Source of the DNA: Pseudarthrobacter sp. BIM B-2242
GTDB taxonomy: Bacteria; Actinomycetota; Actinomycetes; Actinomycetales; Micrococcaceae
Direction of reading: 5' to 3'
Assembly (NCBI RefSeq): GCF_014764445.1
Contig: NZ_CP061721.1
Span: 1,054,001 to 1,118,000 of the forward strand
Length of the DNA stretch: 64,000 bases
The first letter of the stretch is position 1, and each line of letters begins with the position of its first letter. The translations under genes were made by a program, and so were the position numbers. This document shows, in pieces, positions 52,671-64,000 of this stretch. Below the pieces are notes generated by a model. It did no database searches. It saw only the letters and a program-made list of their open reading frames with translations, and had not been told where the DNA came from.

Positions 52671-53975
52671 ATGAAACTGCGCGCTGATCAGACCGGAGAC
52701 CGTGGCCTTCCCATGCCCTTGTGGCTGCAGGGAGCCCTCGAGACGGCGCAGGCGGCCATTATTTCCGCCCTCCTGGTGCTCATCCCGATTGTGGCCGTGT
52801 GGGCGACCGGTGGATTCCTGAACGGTGCTTTCGACGCGCTGGCCCGGCTCGCCGGGCAGGCCTGGCTCCTGATCCACGGTGTGCCGCTGGAGTTGGCGGA
52901 CATCGGATCCGGGGCGGCAGGCGCGGCGGGGTCCGGCATGCTCACGCTGATTCCGCTGGGGCTCACCCTGATCCCGTTCCTGCTCGCGTGGCGGGCGGGA
53001 CGCCGGCTGGCCCGGGCCTCCTATACGGACCAGCTGTGGCAGGCGCTGTTGGGCTCCTGGCTGGTGTACTCCGCCTTCGGCGCGGCCACCGGCTTTGTAT
53101 GCCGCACCCCTGACGTCGGCATCAACATCTGGCACGCCATGGTGATCCCGCTGATCCCGTACGCCCTGGGCATGGTGATCGGCGCACGCCGCGAGGCCGG
53201 CTCATGGAGCCGCCTGATCGGCGTCGACGCCGTGGACTGGATCTCGCGCACCAGCCAGCATTCCCGCTGGGCCGGGTCCTATCTTGGGTCCGCGGCGAAG
53301 GCCGGTGTGCTGGCACTGGTGTCCGCGCTGGCGCTCGCGTGCGCGCTCCTGGCCGTGGATATCTTTGTCCACTGGAACCTGGTCATCGCCGTGTATGAAG
53401 CGCTCGACGCCGGCGCCGTAGGAGGTGCGGCGCTCACCATCGCGCAGCTGGGCTACCTGCCCAACCTCGCGGTGTTTGCGCTCGCCTGGATCTCAGGGTC
53501 CGGCTTCGCCATGGGCATTGGTTCGCAGGTGGGTCCGCTGGGCACCGCCACCGGGCCGCTGCCCGCTATTCCGGCCTTTGCGGCCATTCCGTCCGGTCCG
53601 CTGGACTACGGCTTCGTGGCGCTGGTGGTTCCGGTCCTCGCCGGCGTCCTCGCCGGCTGGTGGTTCCTGCGTGAAGGTGAGAACCACTTTGACGAGTGGC
53701 TGTCCATCAAGGTTCGCGCCCGCTGGTTCACGGCCACGGCGTCCACCCTGGTGCTCGGCGTGCTGATCGGCGTTGTGTCAGGGCTGCTCGCCGCCGGACT
53801 GGCGTGGCTGGCCGGTGGGTCTGCCGGACTCGGCCGCCTCACCGACATCGGACCGGACCCCTTGTGGACGGGAGTGTGGCTGGCCGCGGAAGTGGGGATC
53901 GGCGTCGTGATCGGTTACGCGGCGGGGCCATGGCTGGAACGCCAGCAGCACGTGGAAGCGGAACTGGTCCGCTGA
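52671..53975 (+). CDS. DUF6350-like multipass membrane protein
   Basis: 434-aa integral membrane protein with about ten helices. It sits upstream of purN, as DUF6350 proteins do in many actinobacteria, and carries GSGFAMGIGSQVGPLGTATG, which resembles that family. Function unknown. I prefer the ATG at 52671; a GTG at 52653 is in frame and cannot be excluded. Confidence 0.72.
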   Translation: MKLRADQTGDRGLPMPLWLQGALETAQAAIISALLVLIPIVAVWATGGFLNGAFDALARLAGQAWLLIHGVPLELADIGSGAAGAAGSGMLTLIPLGLTLIPFLLAWRAGRRLARASYTDQLWQALLGSWLVYSAFGAATGFVCRTPDVGINIWHAMVIPLIPYALGMVIGARREAGSWSRLIGVDAVDWISRTSQHSRWAGSYLGSAAKAGVLALVSALALACALLAVDIFVHWNLVIAVYEALDAGAVGGAALTIAQLGYLPNLAVFALAWISGSGFAMGIGSQVGPLGTATGPLPAIPAFAAIPSGPLDYGFVALVVPVLAGVLAGWWFLREGENHFDEWLSIKVRARWFTATASTLVLGVLIGVVSGLLAAGLAWLAGGSAGLGRLTDIGPDPLWTGVWLAAEVGIGVVIGYAAGPWLERQQHVEAELVR

Positions 53976-54121
53976 TCCGCCTTTTCGGCGTGCCAACGGC
54001 ACTGCCTGAACTTTGGTTCTCTGCGGCGGAAATCATTCCGGGGTTTATCGGTTTCACCGGAGGTTATCGGGTTAGTGTTGCGGTGACGGCAACCGCCGGC
54101 GAATACCCTCAGGGAGGGTGC

Positions 54122-54601
54122 ATGAACGCCAACCAATCCAGCTCCGAGCAGTTCGGCCAGCACTTGATCAGCGTTGGAGGTTCGGAAGCTGACGTCAGCG
54201 GATCCGCCTACGTGGTCACCGACGAAGACACGGTCGAGAGCGTTGTGTCGGGTCTGCGGATCAAACAGCAGCAGCAAGGCGTCCCCGCCAGCAAGCCGTC
54301 CATTCTGCATGCCTCCGCGCAGGTTCTGATCAGCAGGCGCGATGAAGATGACCCCGAACATCACGCCGGAACGTCCCATGCGGGGGAGTACCAGTTGGAC
54401 ATCCACCTCAGCGCGGACCACAGCATCCGCGAAGCCATCCCGGAGAAAGATCTGGAACAGGCTCAGATCTGGGCGCGGGGACGGATCGCAGCCGAGGGGG
54501 CCGAGTTCGGGGCCATCTACTTTCCTGCCGGCGGCGGCGTCGAACCCGGCACAGGTGCGCTCGAATGCAGTTACCACAGCGCGGTGGGCTGGTACCGGTA
54601 G
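54122..54601 (+). CDS. Hypothetical soluble protein
   Basis: 159-aa protein without signal or membrane segments. Recognisable segments: SAYVVTDEDTVESVVSGLRI, HHAGTSHAGEYQLDIHLSAD, GAIYFPAGGGVEPGTGALEC. The start is the ATG at 54122 behind GGGAGGG. Coding composition is good. No family recognised. Confidence 0.65.
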   Translation: MNANQSSSEQFGQHLISVGGSEADVSGSAYVVTDEDTVESVVSGLRIKQQQQGVPASKPSILHASAQVLISRRDEDDPEHHAGTSHAGEYQLDIHLSADHSIREAIPEKDLEQAQIWARGRIAAEGAEFGAIYFPAGGGVEPGTGALECSYHSAVGWYR

Positions 54602-54632
54602 CGGAGCGCCAGTGCAGTTTTAGGGCGACCGC

Positions 54633-55061
54633 TTAGGGAAAGCCCGGCAGCGCCTGCTCGAGCTGGACGCGGCAGCTTGACATCGCCTGGTCCGTCAGGG
54701 CCTGCCGCTGGCACGCCTGGAACTCCTGTACCTGGTCAAAGAACACTGCCGAAGCCAGGATGACCAGCAGCATGATCAGCGAAATCACGAGTCCAGAGAT
54801 GGTCCCGAACAGGACCAGCCGGGACTCCTTGAGCTTCGCAGCCCGGACCAGCAGGAGGATCCCCAGCACGAAGCTCGCGGCGGTCAGGATGCCGGTGAGC
54901 CAGAGGTAGCTGACGTCGAGCTGGTAGACGAAAAAGGCACCCAGCACGGTGAGGATAAAGATCCGGAAGAGGGTGCGGGTCTTGTTGAGCGAGGTCTTGG
55001 CGGCCTCGCTCAGCTGCGGTTTCGTCCGCTGCTGGCCAGCTGGTTCCGGGGGAGTAGTCAT
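54633..55061 (-). CDS. Small membrane protein, unknown function
   Basis: 142-aa protein with three hydrophobic helices (about 30-48, 52-72, 82-108) and a C-terminal extracytoplasmic tail with two Cys (QACQRQALTDQAMSSCRVQ). Divergent from purN, 39 bp apart. Conserved next to purN in related genomes as far as I recall, but without a known role. Confidence 0.7.
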   Translation of the reverse strand: MTTPPEPAGQQRTKPQLSEAAKTSLNKTRTLFRIFILTVLGAFFVYQLDVSYLWLTGILTAASFVLGILLLVRAAKLKESRLVLFGTISGLVISLIMLLVILASAVFFDQVQEFQACQRQALTDQAMSSCRVQLEQALPGFP

Positions 55062-55100
55062 GGATTCCAGCCTACGCGAGCCTGCCCATAAGCTAGACCC

Positions 55101-55673
55101 ATGCGCATCGTAGTCCTCGTTTCCGGCACCGGGTCCAATCTCCAGGCAGTCATCGACGCCGTTAAGTCAGGGGGGCTGGACGTGGAGATCGCTGCCGTGG
55201 GCGCCGACCGCGAGGGGACCTACGGTGTCGAACGTTCCTCCGAAGCCGGGCTGGAGACCTTTGTGGTCAACTTCAACTCGTTCCCCACGCGCGACGAATG
55301 GGATGCCGCGCTAACCGCGAAGGTGGCCTCCTACGCCCCGGACGTGGTGGTGTCCTCCGGCTTTATGCGTATTGTGAGCGCCGACTTCATTGATGCCTTC
55401 AAGGGCAAGTACCTGAACACCCACCCCGCCCTGCTGCCCGCGTTCCCCGGGGCCCACGGCGTCCGCGATGCCATGGCCTACGGTGTGAAGGTCACCGGCT
55501 GCACGGTCCACTGGGCCGACGCCGGCGTGGACACGGGCCCCATCATCGCCCAGGAAGCCGTCACCATTGAACCGGCGGACAGCGAAGAAACCCTGCACGA
55601 GCGAATCAAGATCGTGGAACGCCGCCTGCTCGTCAACACGCTTGCAGCCCTCGCCGCTGCCCCTTCCTTCTAA
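55101..55673 (+). CDS. purN: Phosphoribosylglycinamide formyltransferase
   Basis: 190-aa GAR transformylase, purine pathway step 3, using 10-formyl-tetrahydrofolate. GTGSNLQAVID start, catalytic N106 and H108 (LNTHPALLPAFPG) and D144 (GVDTGPIIAQEAV). Normal length. In many actinobacteria purH follows directly; here a palindromic repeat, a nuclease-like gene and an MFS gene lie between them. Confidence 0.95.
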   Translation: MRIVVLVSGTGSNLQAVIDAVKSGGLDVEIAAVGADREGTYGVERSSEAGLETFVVNFNSFPTRDEWDAALTAKVASYAPDVVVSSGFMRIVSADFIDAFKGKYLNTHPALLPAFPGAHGVRDAMAYGVKVTGCTVHWADAGVDTGPIIAQEAVTIEPADSEETLHERIKIVERRLLVNTLAALAAAPSF

Positions 55674-55698
55674 TCCATCCCCGCCCCGCCCCGCCCCT

Positions 55699-55764
55699 CC
55701 CAACTAAGTAGCGCTAAGTGTCGTTTTGACCCCTCAAAACGACACATCGCGCTACCTACTTGGG
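55699..55764. repeat. Dispersed palindromic repeat, copy 2
   Basis: 66-bp imperfect palindrome from CCCAACTAAGTAGCGC to GCGCTACCTACTTGGG, with the inner stem GTGTCGTTTTGA/TCAAAACGACAC around a CCCC loop. It lies 26 bp after purN and 63 bp before the DUF559-type gene. It can fold as a terminator. Confidence 0.88.
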
Positions 55765-55826
55765 TTTGGGGAGGGAACCTGTGGATAACTTCAGCGGCGT
55801 TCTCCCGGGCCTGCCACCATGGGCAG

Positions 55827-56759
55827 ATGAAGGTCCCCAGTGCACTGCCCCATCCGTGGGCCCGCCTTCCGTTCACACTCAAAGAAGCGGCCGACGCCGG
55901 GATCACCCAACGTAGGTTGCGTCACCAGGGCTTGGAGCGCCCTACCCGCGGCATCCGGGTGCCGGAGGTGGAGGAGTGCCCCCTTGACCGCAGTATTCGC
56001 CCCTACACTCTGGTCACGGAGTTTGCAGCTGCGTCCCACGCCTCGGCTTTCCTGTTGTGGGAGTTCCCGGGGTTCCTCCCGGGTAGCGATGAACAGCTGA
56101 TCCATATCTCGCGGCCCGATTCGGTAGCCATCATGCGCCGCCCAGGGGTGAAGGGTCACAGGGGCCAGTTCTTCGCAGACGAAATTGTCACCCACAACGG
56201 TTTGCTCATCACGTCGCGGACACGCACGTGGCTCGACTGTTCCCGCAAGATGAGCATCGAAGAGTTAACCGTGGTTGCAGATCACCTGCTGAGGGTCCCT
56301 AGGCCAGACTTCGAGGCCAGATCTGATCCCTTCGCAACGAAGGAAGACCTTGAGGACATGTTGGACCGGCACAAAGGGACACCAGGAATCCGGAAAGCTC
56401 GTTTCGCCCTTGAACAGGCAAGAGTAGGGGCTGATTCTGCCCCGGAAACCCGGCTAAGGCTGGCACTGGAATACGCGGGCCTGCCTGAACCGCAACTGAA
56501 CGTGCCTACGGAGCTGGGTGCCGGCGTCGTACGTCAACCCGATCTAGCGTATCCGGAGCACCGGGTGGCCGTGGAATACGACGGCGAGGGACACTCCGAG
56601 GTCGCGCAGATCGTCAAGGACATAGCCCGCGAGGAGGACTTCGCGCGGGCCGGTTGGTTGCCGGTCAGGATCTCCAAACGCCACATGAAAAACGAGGCGC
56701 GGGCCGCCGTCGCCAAAGTCCGCATCGCGCTGCAGAGCCGTGGCTGGTCCCCCAAGTAA
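55827..56759 (+). CDS. DUF559/Vsr-like endonuclease-fold protein with AbiEi-like N-terminus
   Basis: 310-aa protein. The N-terminal ~60 residues resemble the AbiEi-type winged helix (LPFTLKEAADAGITQRRLRH, LERPTRGIRV). The C-terminal domain has the PD-(D/E)xK/Vsr-like pattern RQPDLAYPEHRVAVEYDGEG followed by REEDFARAGWLPVRI, as in DUF559. Such genes are frequent in actinobacteria and have no proven role. It is bracketed by repeat copies at 55699-55764 and 56751-56815; its last codons and stop lie inside the second copy. It interrupts the purN-purH neighbourhood. Confidence 0.82.
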   Translation: MKVPSALPHPWARLPFTLKEAADAGITQRRLRHQGLERPTRGIRVPEVEECPLDRSIRPYTLVTEFAAASHASAFLLWEFPGFLPGSDEQLIHISRPDSVAIMRRPGVKGHRGQFFADEIVTHNGLLITSRTRTWLDCSRKMSIEELTVVADHLLRVPRPDFEARSDPFATKEDLEDMLDRHKGTPGIRKARFALEQARVGADSAPETRLRLALEYAGLPEPQLNVPTELGAGVVRQPDLAYPEHRVAVEYDGEGHSEVAQIVKDIAREEDFARAGWLPVRISKRHMKNEARAAVAKVRIALQSRGWSPK

Positions 56760-56815
56760 GTAGCGCTAACTGTCGTTTTGAGCGCCCAAAACGACAGTTA
56801 ACGCTACTTAGTTGG
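56751..56815. repeat. Dispersed palindromic repeat, copy 3
   Basis: 65-bp near-perfect palindrome: CCCAAGTAAGTAGCGC to GCTACTTAGTTGGG, inner stem AACTGTCGTTTTG/CAAAACGACAGTT. It overlaps the end of the DUF559-type gene, supplying its stop, and ends 14 bp from the convergent MFS stop, so it is a plausible shared terminator. Confidence 0.9.
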
Positions 56816-56829
56816 GGAAGGAAAGGCGG

Positions 56830-58182
56830 CTACTCGAGGCGGCGCTGTTTGGTTTCGGGGGAGAAGAACGCCATCCACAGCACCGCCAGCAGCACCAGCC
56901 CGCCGGCCAGGGCAAAGGACGTAGCCAACCCAAGCTCGGGCCAGAAGTAGTTCGCAAAAATGAGCGGGCCAAAGCCTGCGCCCAGCCGGGAGAACGTTGA
57001 GGCCCAGCCGAAGCCGGTGCCACGCAGCTCCGTGGGATACAGCTCCGAGACATAGGTGTAGAGCACGGGAATGGCCACCTGGACCACGAAGCCGAACACC
57101 AGCAGCCAGAACACGGCGGCCGTTGGGATGTCCACCACAAACGCGACGATCACGAGGGTCAGCGCGGAGAGCGGGCCGGTGATGGCCAGGATCCATTTGC
57201 GGCCCACGTGCTCCACCAGCAGTGCGGCGACGATCACGCCGAGCAGCCCGACAGCGGCCATGGACGCCGTGGTTACAAAGGCCTTGTACTCGGCGAAGCC
57301 GGCGCCGATCAGGATCCGGGGCATCCAGGTCAGGGACAGGTAGTAGACGAGCAGGATGCTGAAGAACAGGGCCCAGGCCGTGGCCGTGATCTTCCAGTTG
57401 AACTGCCAGACAAGGCGCAGCTGATGCCACGCGCTTCCGGCGGACAGCCGCGGAACGTCCTGTGCATCGGGCAGGCTGTAGGCGCGGGGCTCGGCTCCGG
57501 TGGCTGTCACCAGGTCATCAATAACTTTGGCGGCTTCCTCCCGGCGGCCCTTTCGGATCAGGAACAGCGGTGATTCAGGGACACTGCGGCGGACCCAGAA
57601 AACCAGGAGCGCCGGCAGCACCATCACCAGCATGGTCAGCCGCCAGTCACCAAAGATTCCCACCAACGCTGCGGACACGAAGCCGGCGAGGGCCGCGCCC
57701 ACGGGCCACCAGCCATCCATTGCCGTGAGGACCTTGCCGCGCTGTTTCCGCGGCGTGAACTCGCCTACAAGCGCGTAGTCCACCGGTATGCAGCCGCCCA
57801 GGCCGAACCCGGCCATAAAACGGAACACACAGAACCAGACGAAGTCGGGGGAGAAGGCGCCGAGCACGGTGAAGACGGAGAAGATGAGCAGCGTTGCTGT
57901 GAAGGCCTTCTTGCGTCCGATTGTGTCGGCGATGGTGCCCCACACAAACGCACCCAACGCCATGCCGATCAGGTTGGCCGTCCCTACCCACGCCACCTCG
58001 CCGGGCGCCAAGGCCCAGTGGGTTGAGAGCAGCGGGATGAGGATGCCGTTCAGCGTCACATCCCAGGCGTCGAACATAAAGCCGAGGCCGCCGATCAGGA
58101 AGATCCGCCCCTGGACTTTCCATCGCCAGGGCAGTTCCTGGACCACCTGTTCGCCGCTGGGCACAGTGGTGTAAATATTCAT
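56830..58182 (-). CDS. MFS transporter, sugar porter/SP-like
   Basis: 450-aa permease with 12 helices. [54 protein letters not shown] and [18 protein letters not shown] are signatures of the SP/aromatic-acid-type MFS group. Substrate unknown; relatives move sugars, aromatic acids or niacin. The start is the ATG at 58180-58182 behind GGAGGCTGCG. Single gene between two unrelated units. Confidence 0.88.
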   Translation of the reverse strand: MNIYTTVPSGEQVVQELPWRWKVQGRIFLIGGLGFMFDAWDVTLNGILIPLLSTHWALAPGEVAWVGTANLIGMALGAFVWGTIADTIGRKKAFTATLLIFSVFTVLGAFSPDFVWFCVFRFMAGFGLGGCIPVDYALVGEFTPRKQRGKVLTAMDGWWPVGAALAGFVSAALVGIFGDWRLTMLVMVLPALLVFWVRRSVPESPLFLIRKGRREEAAKVIDDLVTATGAEPRAYSLPDAQDVPRLSAGSAWHQLRLVWQFNWKITATAWALFFSILLVYYLSLTWMPRILIGAGFAEYKAFVTTASMAAVGLLGVIVAALLVEHVGRKWILAITGPLSALTLVIVAFVVDIPTAAVFWLLVFGFVVQVAIPVLYTYVSELYPTELRGTGFGWASTFSRLGAGFGPLIFANYFWPELGLATSFALAGGLVLLAVLWMAFFSPETKQRRLE

Positions 58183-58348
58183 CGCAGCCTCCTGCCTAAA
58201 TCTTAGTTGCCTGCATTGCGGGGTCTGTTCTGCGTCGATCGGAGCGCCCGGAGCCAGCCCGCAGCGCAGGCCAGGCGTGCAACACGATAAACTGGGCCCT
58301 ATCCCCACCACCCGCGGCACTGGCCCGCGATATAAGACGGAGACTTTT

Positions 58349-60034
58349 GTGAGCTTCACGCAGCCTGACCGCGTATCCATTGACCGTATTCCCATTCGCC
58401 GGGCCCTGATTTCGGTTTACGACAAGACCGGTCTGGAGGATCTCGCCAAGGGTCTGCATGCCGCCGGCGTGAGGATCGTCTCCACCGGCTCCACGGCCAA
58501 GAAGATCGCCGCGGCCGGTATCCCGGTCCAGGAAGTCGAGGAAGTCACCGGTTCCCCGGAAATGCTCGATGGCCGGGTCAAGACGCTGCACCCCCGCGTG
58601 CACGGTGGCATCCTCGCTGACCGCCGCGTGCCGGCCCACATGGACACGCTGACCAAGATGGAGATCGAGCCCTTCGACCTCGTCGTGGTGAACCTTTACC
58701 CCTTCGTGGAGACCGTGAAGTCCGGTGCGGCGCAGGACGACGTTGTGGAGCAGATCGACATCGGCGGCCCCGCCATGGTGCGCTCGGCCGCGAAGAACCA
58801 CGCCGCCGTCGCCATTGTTGTTGACCCCGGCTTCTACGGCGAAGTTGTCACCGCCGCGGCGGAAGGCGGCTTTGACCTGAAGACCCGACGCCGGCTGGCC
58901 GCCAAGGCGTTCGCCCACACCGCCTCCTACGACAATGCCGTGGCAACCTGGACCGCCAGCCAGTTCCTGGACGAAGACGGCGACGGCGTCATCGACTGGC
59001 CTGCCTACGCCGGCCTGGCGCTGGAACGCTCCGAGGTCCTCCGCTACGGCGAAAACCCGCACCAGCAGGCCGCGCTCTACGTGGACAAAGCCGCCCCGGC
59101 CGGCATCGCCCAGGCCGACCAGATCCACGGCAAGGCCATGAGCTACAACAACTTCGTGGACGCGGACGCCGCGCTCCGCGCCGCCTTCGACTTCGCCGAG
59201 CCGGCCGTCGCCATCATCAAGCACGCCAATCCGTGCGGCGTGGCTGTCGGTTCAGCCGATGCTGAAGACCCGATCGCCGACGCCCACGCCAAGGCCCACG
59301 CCTGCGACCCCGTCTCCGCTTTCGGCGGCGTCATCGCAGCTAACCGCACCGTTACTGCCGCCATGGCCGAAACCGTCGCGGGCATCTTTACCGAGGTAGT
59401 CATCGCCCCCGACTTCGAACCCGAAGCCGTGGAGATCCTGTCCAAGAAGAAAAACATCCGCCTGCTGGCCCTGCCCGAAGGCTATGGCCGGTACCCGGCC
59501 GAAATGCGCCAGGTCTCCGGAGGCGTCCTGGTCCAGATCTCCGACAAGGTGGATGCCGACGGGGACAACCCCGCCAACTGGACACTCGCCGCCGGTGACG
59601 CCGCCGACGAAAAGACCCTCGCGGACCTCGCGTTCGCCTGGACCGCGTGCCGGGCTGCCAAGTCTAACGCCATCCTGCTCGCCAATAACGGCGCTGCCGT
59701 GGGCATCGGCATGGGCCAGGTCAACCGCCTGGACTCCTGCAAGCTGGCCGTCGAACGTGCCAACACGCTGGGCGTTTCGGTGGAGTCCGACGTCGACGGT
59801 GCGGGCGGTGCCTCCAACGCCGGCGCCGTCGACGCACCTGCGCGCGCCCGCGGTGCCGTGGCAGCGTCCGACGCGTTCTTCCCGTTCGCCGACGGCCTGC
59901 AGATCCTGATCGACGCCGGCGTCCGCGCCGTGGTCCAGCCCGGCGGTTCCGTCCGCGACGAGGAAGTTATCGCGGCGGCCAACGCGGCCGGCATCACCAT
60001 GTACTTCACGGGTTCGCGCCACTTCTTCCACTAA
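58349..60034 (+). CDS. purH: Bifunctional AICAR transformylase/IMP cyclohydrolase
   Basis: 561-aa enzyme for the last two steps of IMP synthesis. The N-terminal MGS-like cyclohydrolase domain ([50 protein letters not shown]) is followed by the transformylase domain ([42 protein letters not shown]). Complete. The start is the GTG at 58349 after GGAGAC; the frame is open 24 codons earlier without an RBS. It is separated from purN, so it must use its own promoter within 58183-58348. Confidence 0.96.
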   Translation: MSFTQPDRVSIDRIPIRRALISVYDKTGLEDLAKGLHAAGVRIVSTGSTAKKIAAAGIPVQEVEEVTGSPEMLDGRVKTLHPRVHGGILADRRVPAHMDTLTKMEIEPFDLVVVNLYPFVETVKSGAAQDDVVEQIDIGGPAMVRSAAKNHAAVAIVVDPGFYGEVVTAAAEGGFDLKTRRRLAAKAFAHTASYDNAVATWTASQFLDEDGDGVIDWPAYAGLALERSEVLRYGENPHQQAALYVDKAAPAGIAQADQIHGKAMSYNNFVDADAALRAAFDFAEPAVAIIKHANPCGVAVGSADAEDPIADAHAKAHACDPVSAFGGVIAANRTVTAAMAETVAGIFTEVVIAPDFEPEAVEILSKKKNIRLLALPEGYGRYPAEMRQVSGGVLVQISDKVDADGDNPANWTLAAGDAADEKTLADLAFAWTACRAAKSNAILLANNGAAVGIGMGQVNRLDSCKLAVERANTLGVSVESDVDGAGGASNAGAVDAPARARGAVAASDAFFPFADGLQILIDAGVRAVVQPGGSVRDEEVIAAANAAGITMYFTGSRHFFH

Positions 60035-60071
60035 TCCCCACCGGGTTGCGCCCAACCCGGGATTCAACGAA

Positions 60072-60110
60072 CGACGGCGCCTGTCCCCGCAGAGGGGAGA
60101 GGCGCCGTCG
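60072..60110 (+). terminator. Hairpin terminator after purH
   Basis: CGACGGCGCCTGTCCCC (60072-60088) pairs with GGGGAGAGGCGCCGTCG (60094-60110), one mismatch, around a GCAGA loop. Confidence 0.85.
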
Positions 60111-60126
60111 GGCGTTAACGAAGGGT

Positions 60127-60330
60127 TCAGGATGGTTCCGGTGAGGGTAACGTGCTTTCGTCACCGGGACGCTGAGCACGTTCGGGAAGCCGCAGCTCCC
60201 GCGGCTTCGCCTCAGCCATCCGTTCCGGAGTCCAATACGCGAGGATCTCCTCGTGTGTCTGGTCCGACGTACTGTGGCTGACCGAATCCTCGCCGGGCTC
60301 CTTGCCGGACGCGGATTCCTTGCCAGGCGT
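60127..60330 (-). pseudogene. Possible remnant of a protease pro-region (YWTPERM frame)
   Basis: A frame without a plausible start reads THEEILAYWTPERMAEAKPREL and ends at 60127. The same YWTxxRM motif is at residues 56-62 of the adjacent protease (EYWTADRMRAAVP) in its pro-region. The frame opens inside the protease's last codons in another phase. It may be the leftover of a duplicated protease or a frameshifted C-terminal extension. It might also be a very small gene with an unusual start. Confidence 0.4.
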
Positions 60331-60331
60331 C

Positions 60332-61318
60332 CTAGGCTGCTTGGGCAAAGTTGTAGACGTTCTCGATTTCGGTGCCCCAGTACGGGCCGAACATAACTTC
60401 GGCACCGTTGTAGCCGTAACTGTTTATGGAGTTCTGTACGCCGTCGTCGAGAAGCCACGGCCCGCCGGAGGAGCCGCCGGTCATCGTGCACGGGATTCCC
60501 TGGGTTTCAAACTTGGGGTTCGTCATGTCGTTGGTAGCAGTGCCTGCGCAGCTCCAGAGCTGGGCGCCGTTGTATGGCGTGGAGGCAGGGTAGCCGTAAG
60601 ACGTGTACTCAAGCCCGCGATCGATACCAAAGACAACGTCGGAGCTGCCCACAACGTCTGTGAGTGTCTCCCCGTCTTCGTTGGGGTTCATGACCGCAAA
60701 GCCGGTGTCAAAGGCGATGTCCCCGGAGGTTTTCCACTGCGGTGTGGTGTGCAGGTCCCGGGCGGTCCACCGCCCATAGGGTTCCTTGCCGTTGTCATAG
60801 CCGGGAACAAAAATGAAGTTGGTGGCGTACGCGCCGGGACCTTCATTGAGGCAGTGGCCCGCTGTGGCCACGGTGCTTCCGTTCTCCGAGGTGACGGCAT
60901 TGCCCGAACACACATAGTTGAACCCGCCCATGGTGAAGAACACCTTGCCGATGTGGTCCACCGGTGTCGCCCTCAGGGCGAGCTTTGATTTGCCGCTTAC
61001 GACCTTGGTTGCCTTGACCTTGGGCTTTTTATCCTTGACCTTGTCCTTCTCCTTGGCCGCGTCCACGGCGTTGAGGGAAGTGCGGCGTTCGATCGCATTT
61101 CCGGCCAGGACATCGCCGGGAACAGCGGCGCGCATACGGTCCGCGGTCCAGTATTCCGCCGCACCGGTGCTGTCCACTGTGGCGCTGGCAACCGCGGGGG
61201 TGGTCTGGTCGTCCGACGCCGGCGGGGCGGCGTGAGCGGTGCCGGCGCCCACCAGCGCCAACATGGCAGCGGCCGAAAAAGTGAGGAGGCTGGCGGCGAA
61301 GGATCTGGTTCGCGTCAT
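60332..61318 (-). CDS. Secreted trypsin-like serine protease (S1 family)
   Basis: 328-aa exported protease. Signal peptide 1-30 ending AGTAHA, pro-region to about 120 with the YWTADRM motif and a Lys-rich stretch (KEKDKVKDKKPKVKATK). The catalytic domain has H155 (TVATAGHCLNEG), a likely Asp at D200/D204 (SGDIAFDTGFAV) and S284 (TGGSSGGPWLL). It resembles V8/glutamyl-endopeptidase-like S1B/S1E enzymes of actinobacteria. The start is the ATG at 61316-61318, where the signal begins. Confidence 0.9.
   Translation of the reverse strand: MTRTRSFAASLLTFSAAAMLALVGAGTAHAAPPASDDQTTPAVASATVDSTGAAEYWTADRMRAAVPGDVLAGNAIERRTSLNAVDAAKEKDKVKDKKPKVKATKVVSGKSKLALRATPVDHIGKVFFTMGGFNYVCSGNAVTSENGSTVATAGHCLNEGPGAYATNFIFVPGYDNGKEPYGRWTARDLHTTPQWKTSGDIAFDTGFAVMNPNEDGETLTDVVGSSDVVFGIDRGLEYTSYGYPASTPYNGAQLWSCAGTATNDMTNPKFETQGIPCTMTGGSSGGPWLLDDGVQNSINSYGYNGAEVMFGPYWGTEIENVYNFAQAA

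Positions 61319-64000
<2,682 letters not shown>

Overview
The window looks like chromosomal DNA of a high-GC actinobacterium of the Arthrobacter/Pseudarthrobacter group. This is inferred from the strong G/C bias at third codon positions, frequent GTG/TTG starts, a monomeric NADP-isocitrate dehydrogenase, an aa3-type oxidase subunit I, a DUF6350-purN-purH neighbourhood and several lipobox lipoproteins. No database search was run. No rRNA, tRNA or CRISPR array was seen.

Layout. 1-5.6 kb: AraC regulator (cut by the window edge), zinc alcohol/butanediol dehydrogenase, secreted subtilase, P-loop kinase, and a divergent DUF4386 membrane protein/TetR pair sharing a palindromic operator. 5.7-14.7 kb: an accessory catabolic cluster with an APC permease, five small cupins of three types, a trimethylamine-monooxygenase-like FMO and a TetR regulator. 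It is interrupted by an ISL3-family element and ends in a chimeric scar (nitrilase 5' part joined to an SDR 3' part) beside an IS3-family element at 14.7-16.4 kb. 17.2-24.6 kb: a complete Wadjet (JetABCD) anti-plasmid operon with a VapBC-type pair upstream. 24.7-31 kb: a frameshifted alpha/beta hydrolase, cspA, ctaD, and the gluconate genes gntR/gntK/gntP. 31-41.8 kb: mixed housekeeping and envelope genes, including PaiB, lipoproteins, a PAS-GGDEF-EAL protein, UDP-glucose dehydrogenase with a GT4 glycosyltransferase, a PRC-barrel protein and an HNH protein. 41.9-51.1 kb: an eight-gene, tightly packed catabolic operon (XRE-cupin regulator, MHS-type permease, FAD oxidoreductase, class III CoA-transferase, crotonase, DapA-type lyase, SDR, ALDH) with no assigned substrate. 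51.3-64 kb: membrane proteins and lipoproteins, then purN and purH separated by a DUF559-type nuclease-like gene, bracketed by two copies of a palindromic repeat, and an MFS gene. After these come a secreted trypsin-like protease and icd, which runs off the end.

The least explained units are the FMO/five-cupin cluster, the CoA-dependent operon, and the three-copy palindromic repeat with its nuclease-like neighbour. Wadjet is a known defence system, here apparently intact. Two insertion sequences, one deletion scar, one frameshifted hydrolase and several 9- or 15-bp in-frame tandem repeats show that parts of this region are still rearranging.
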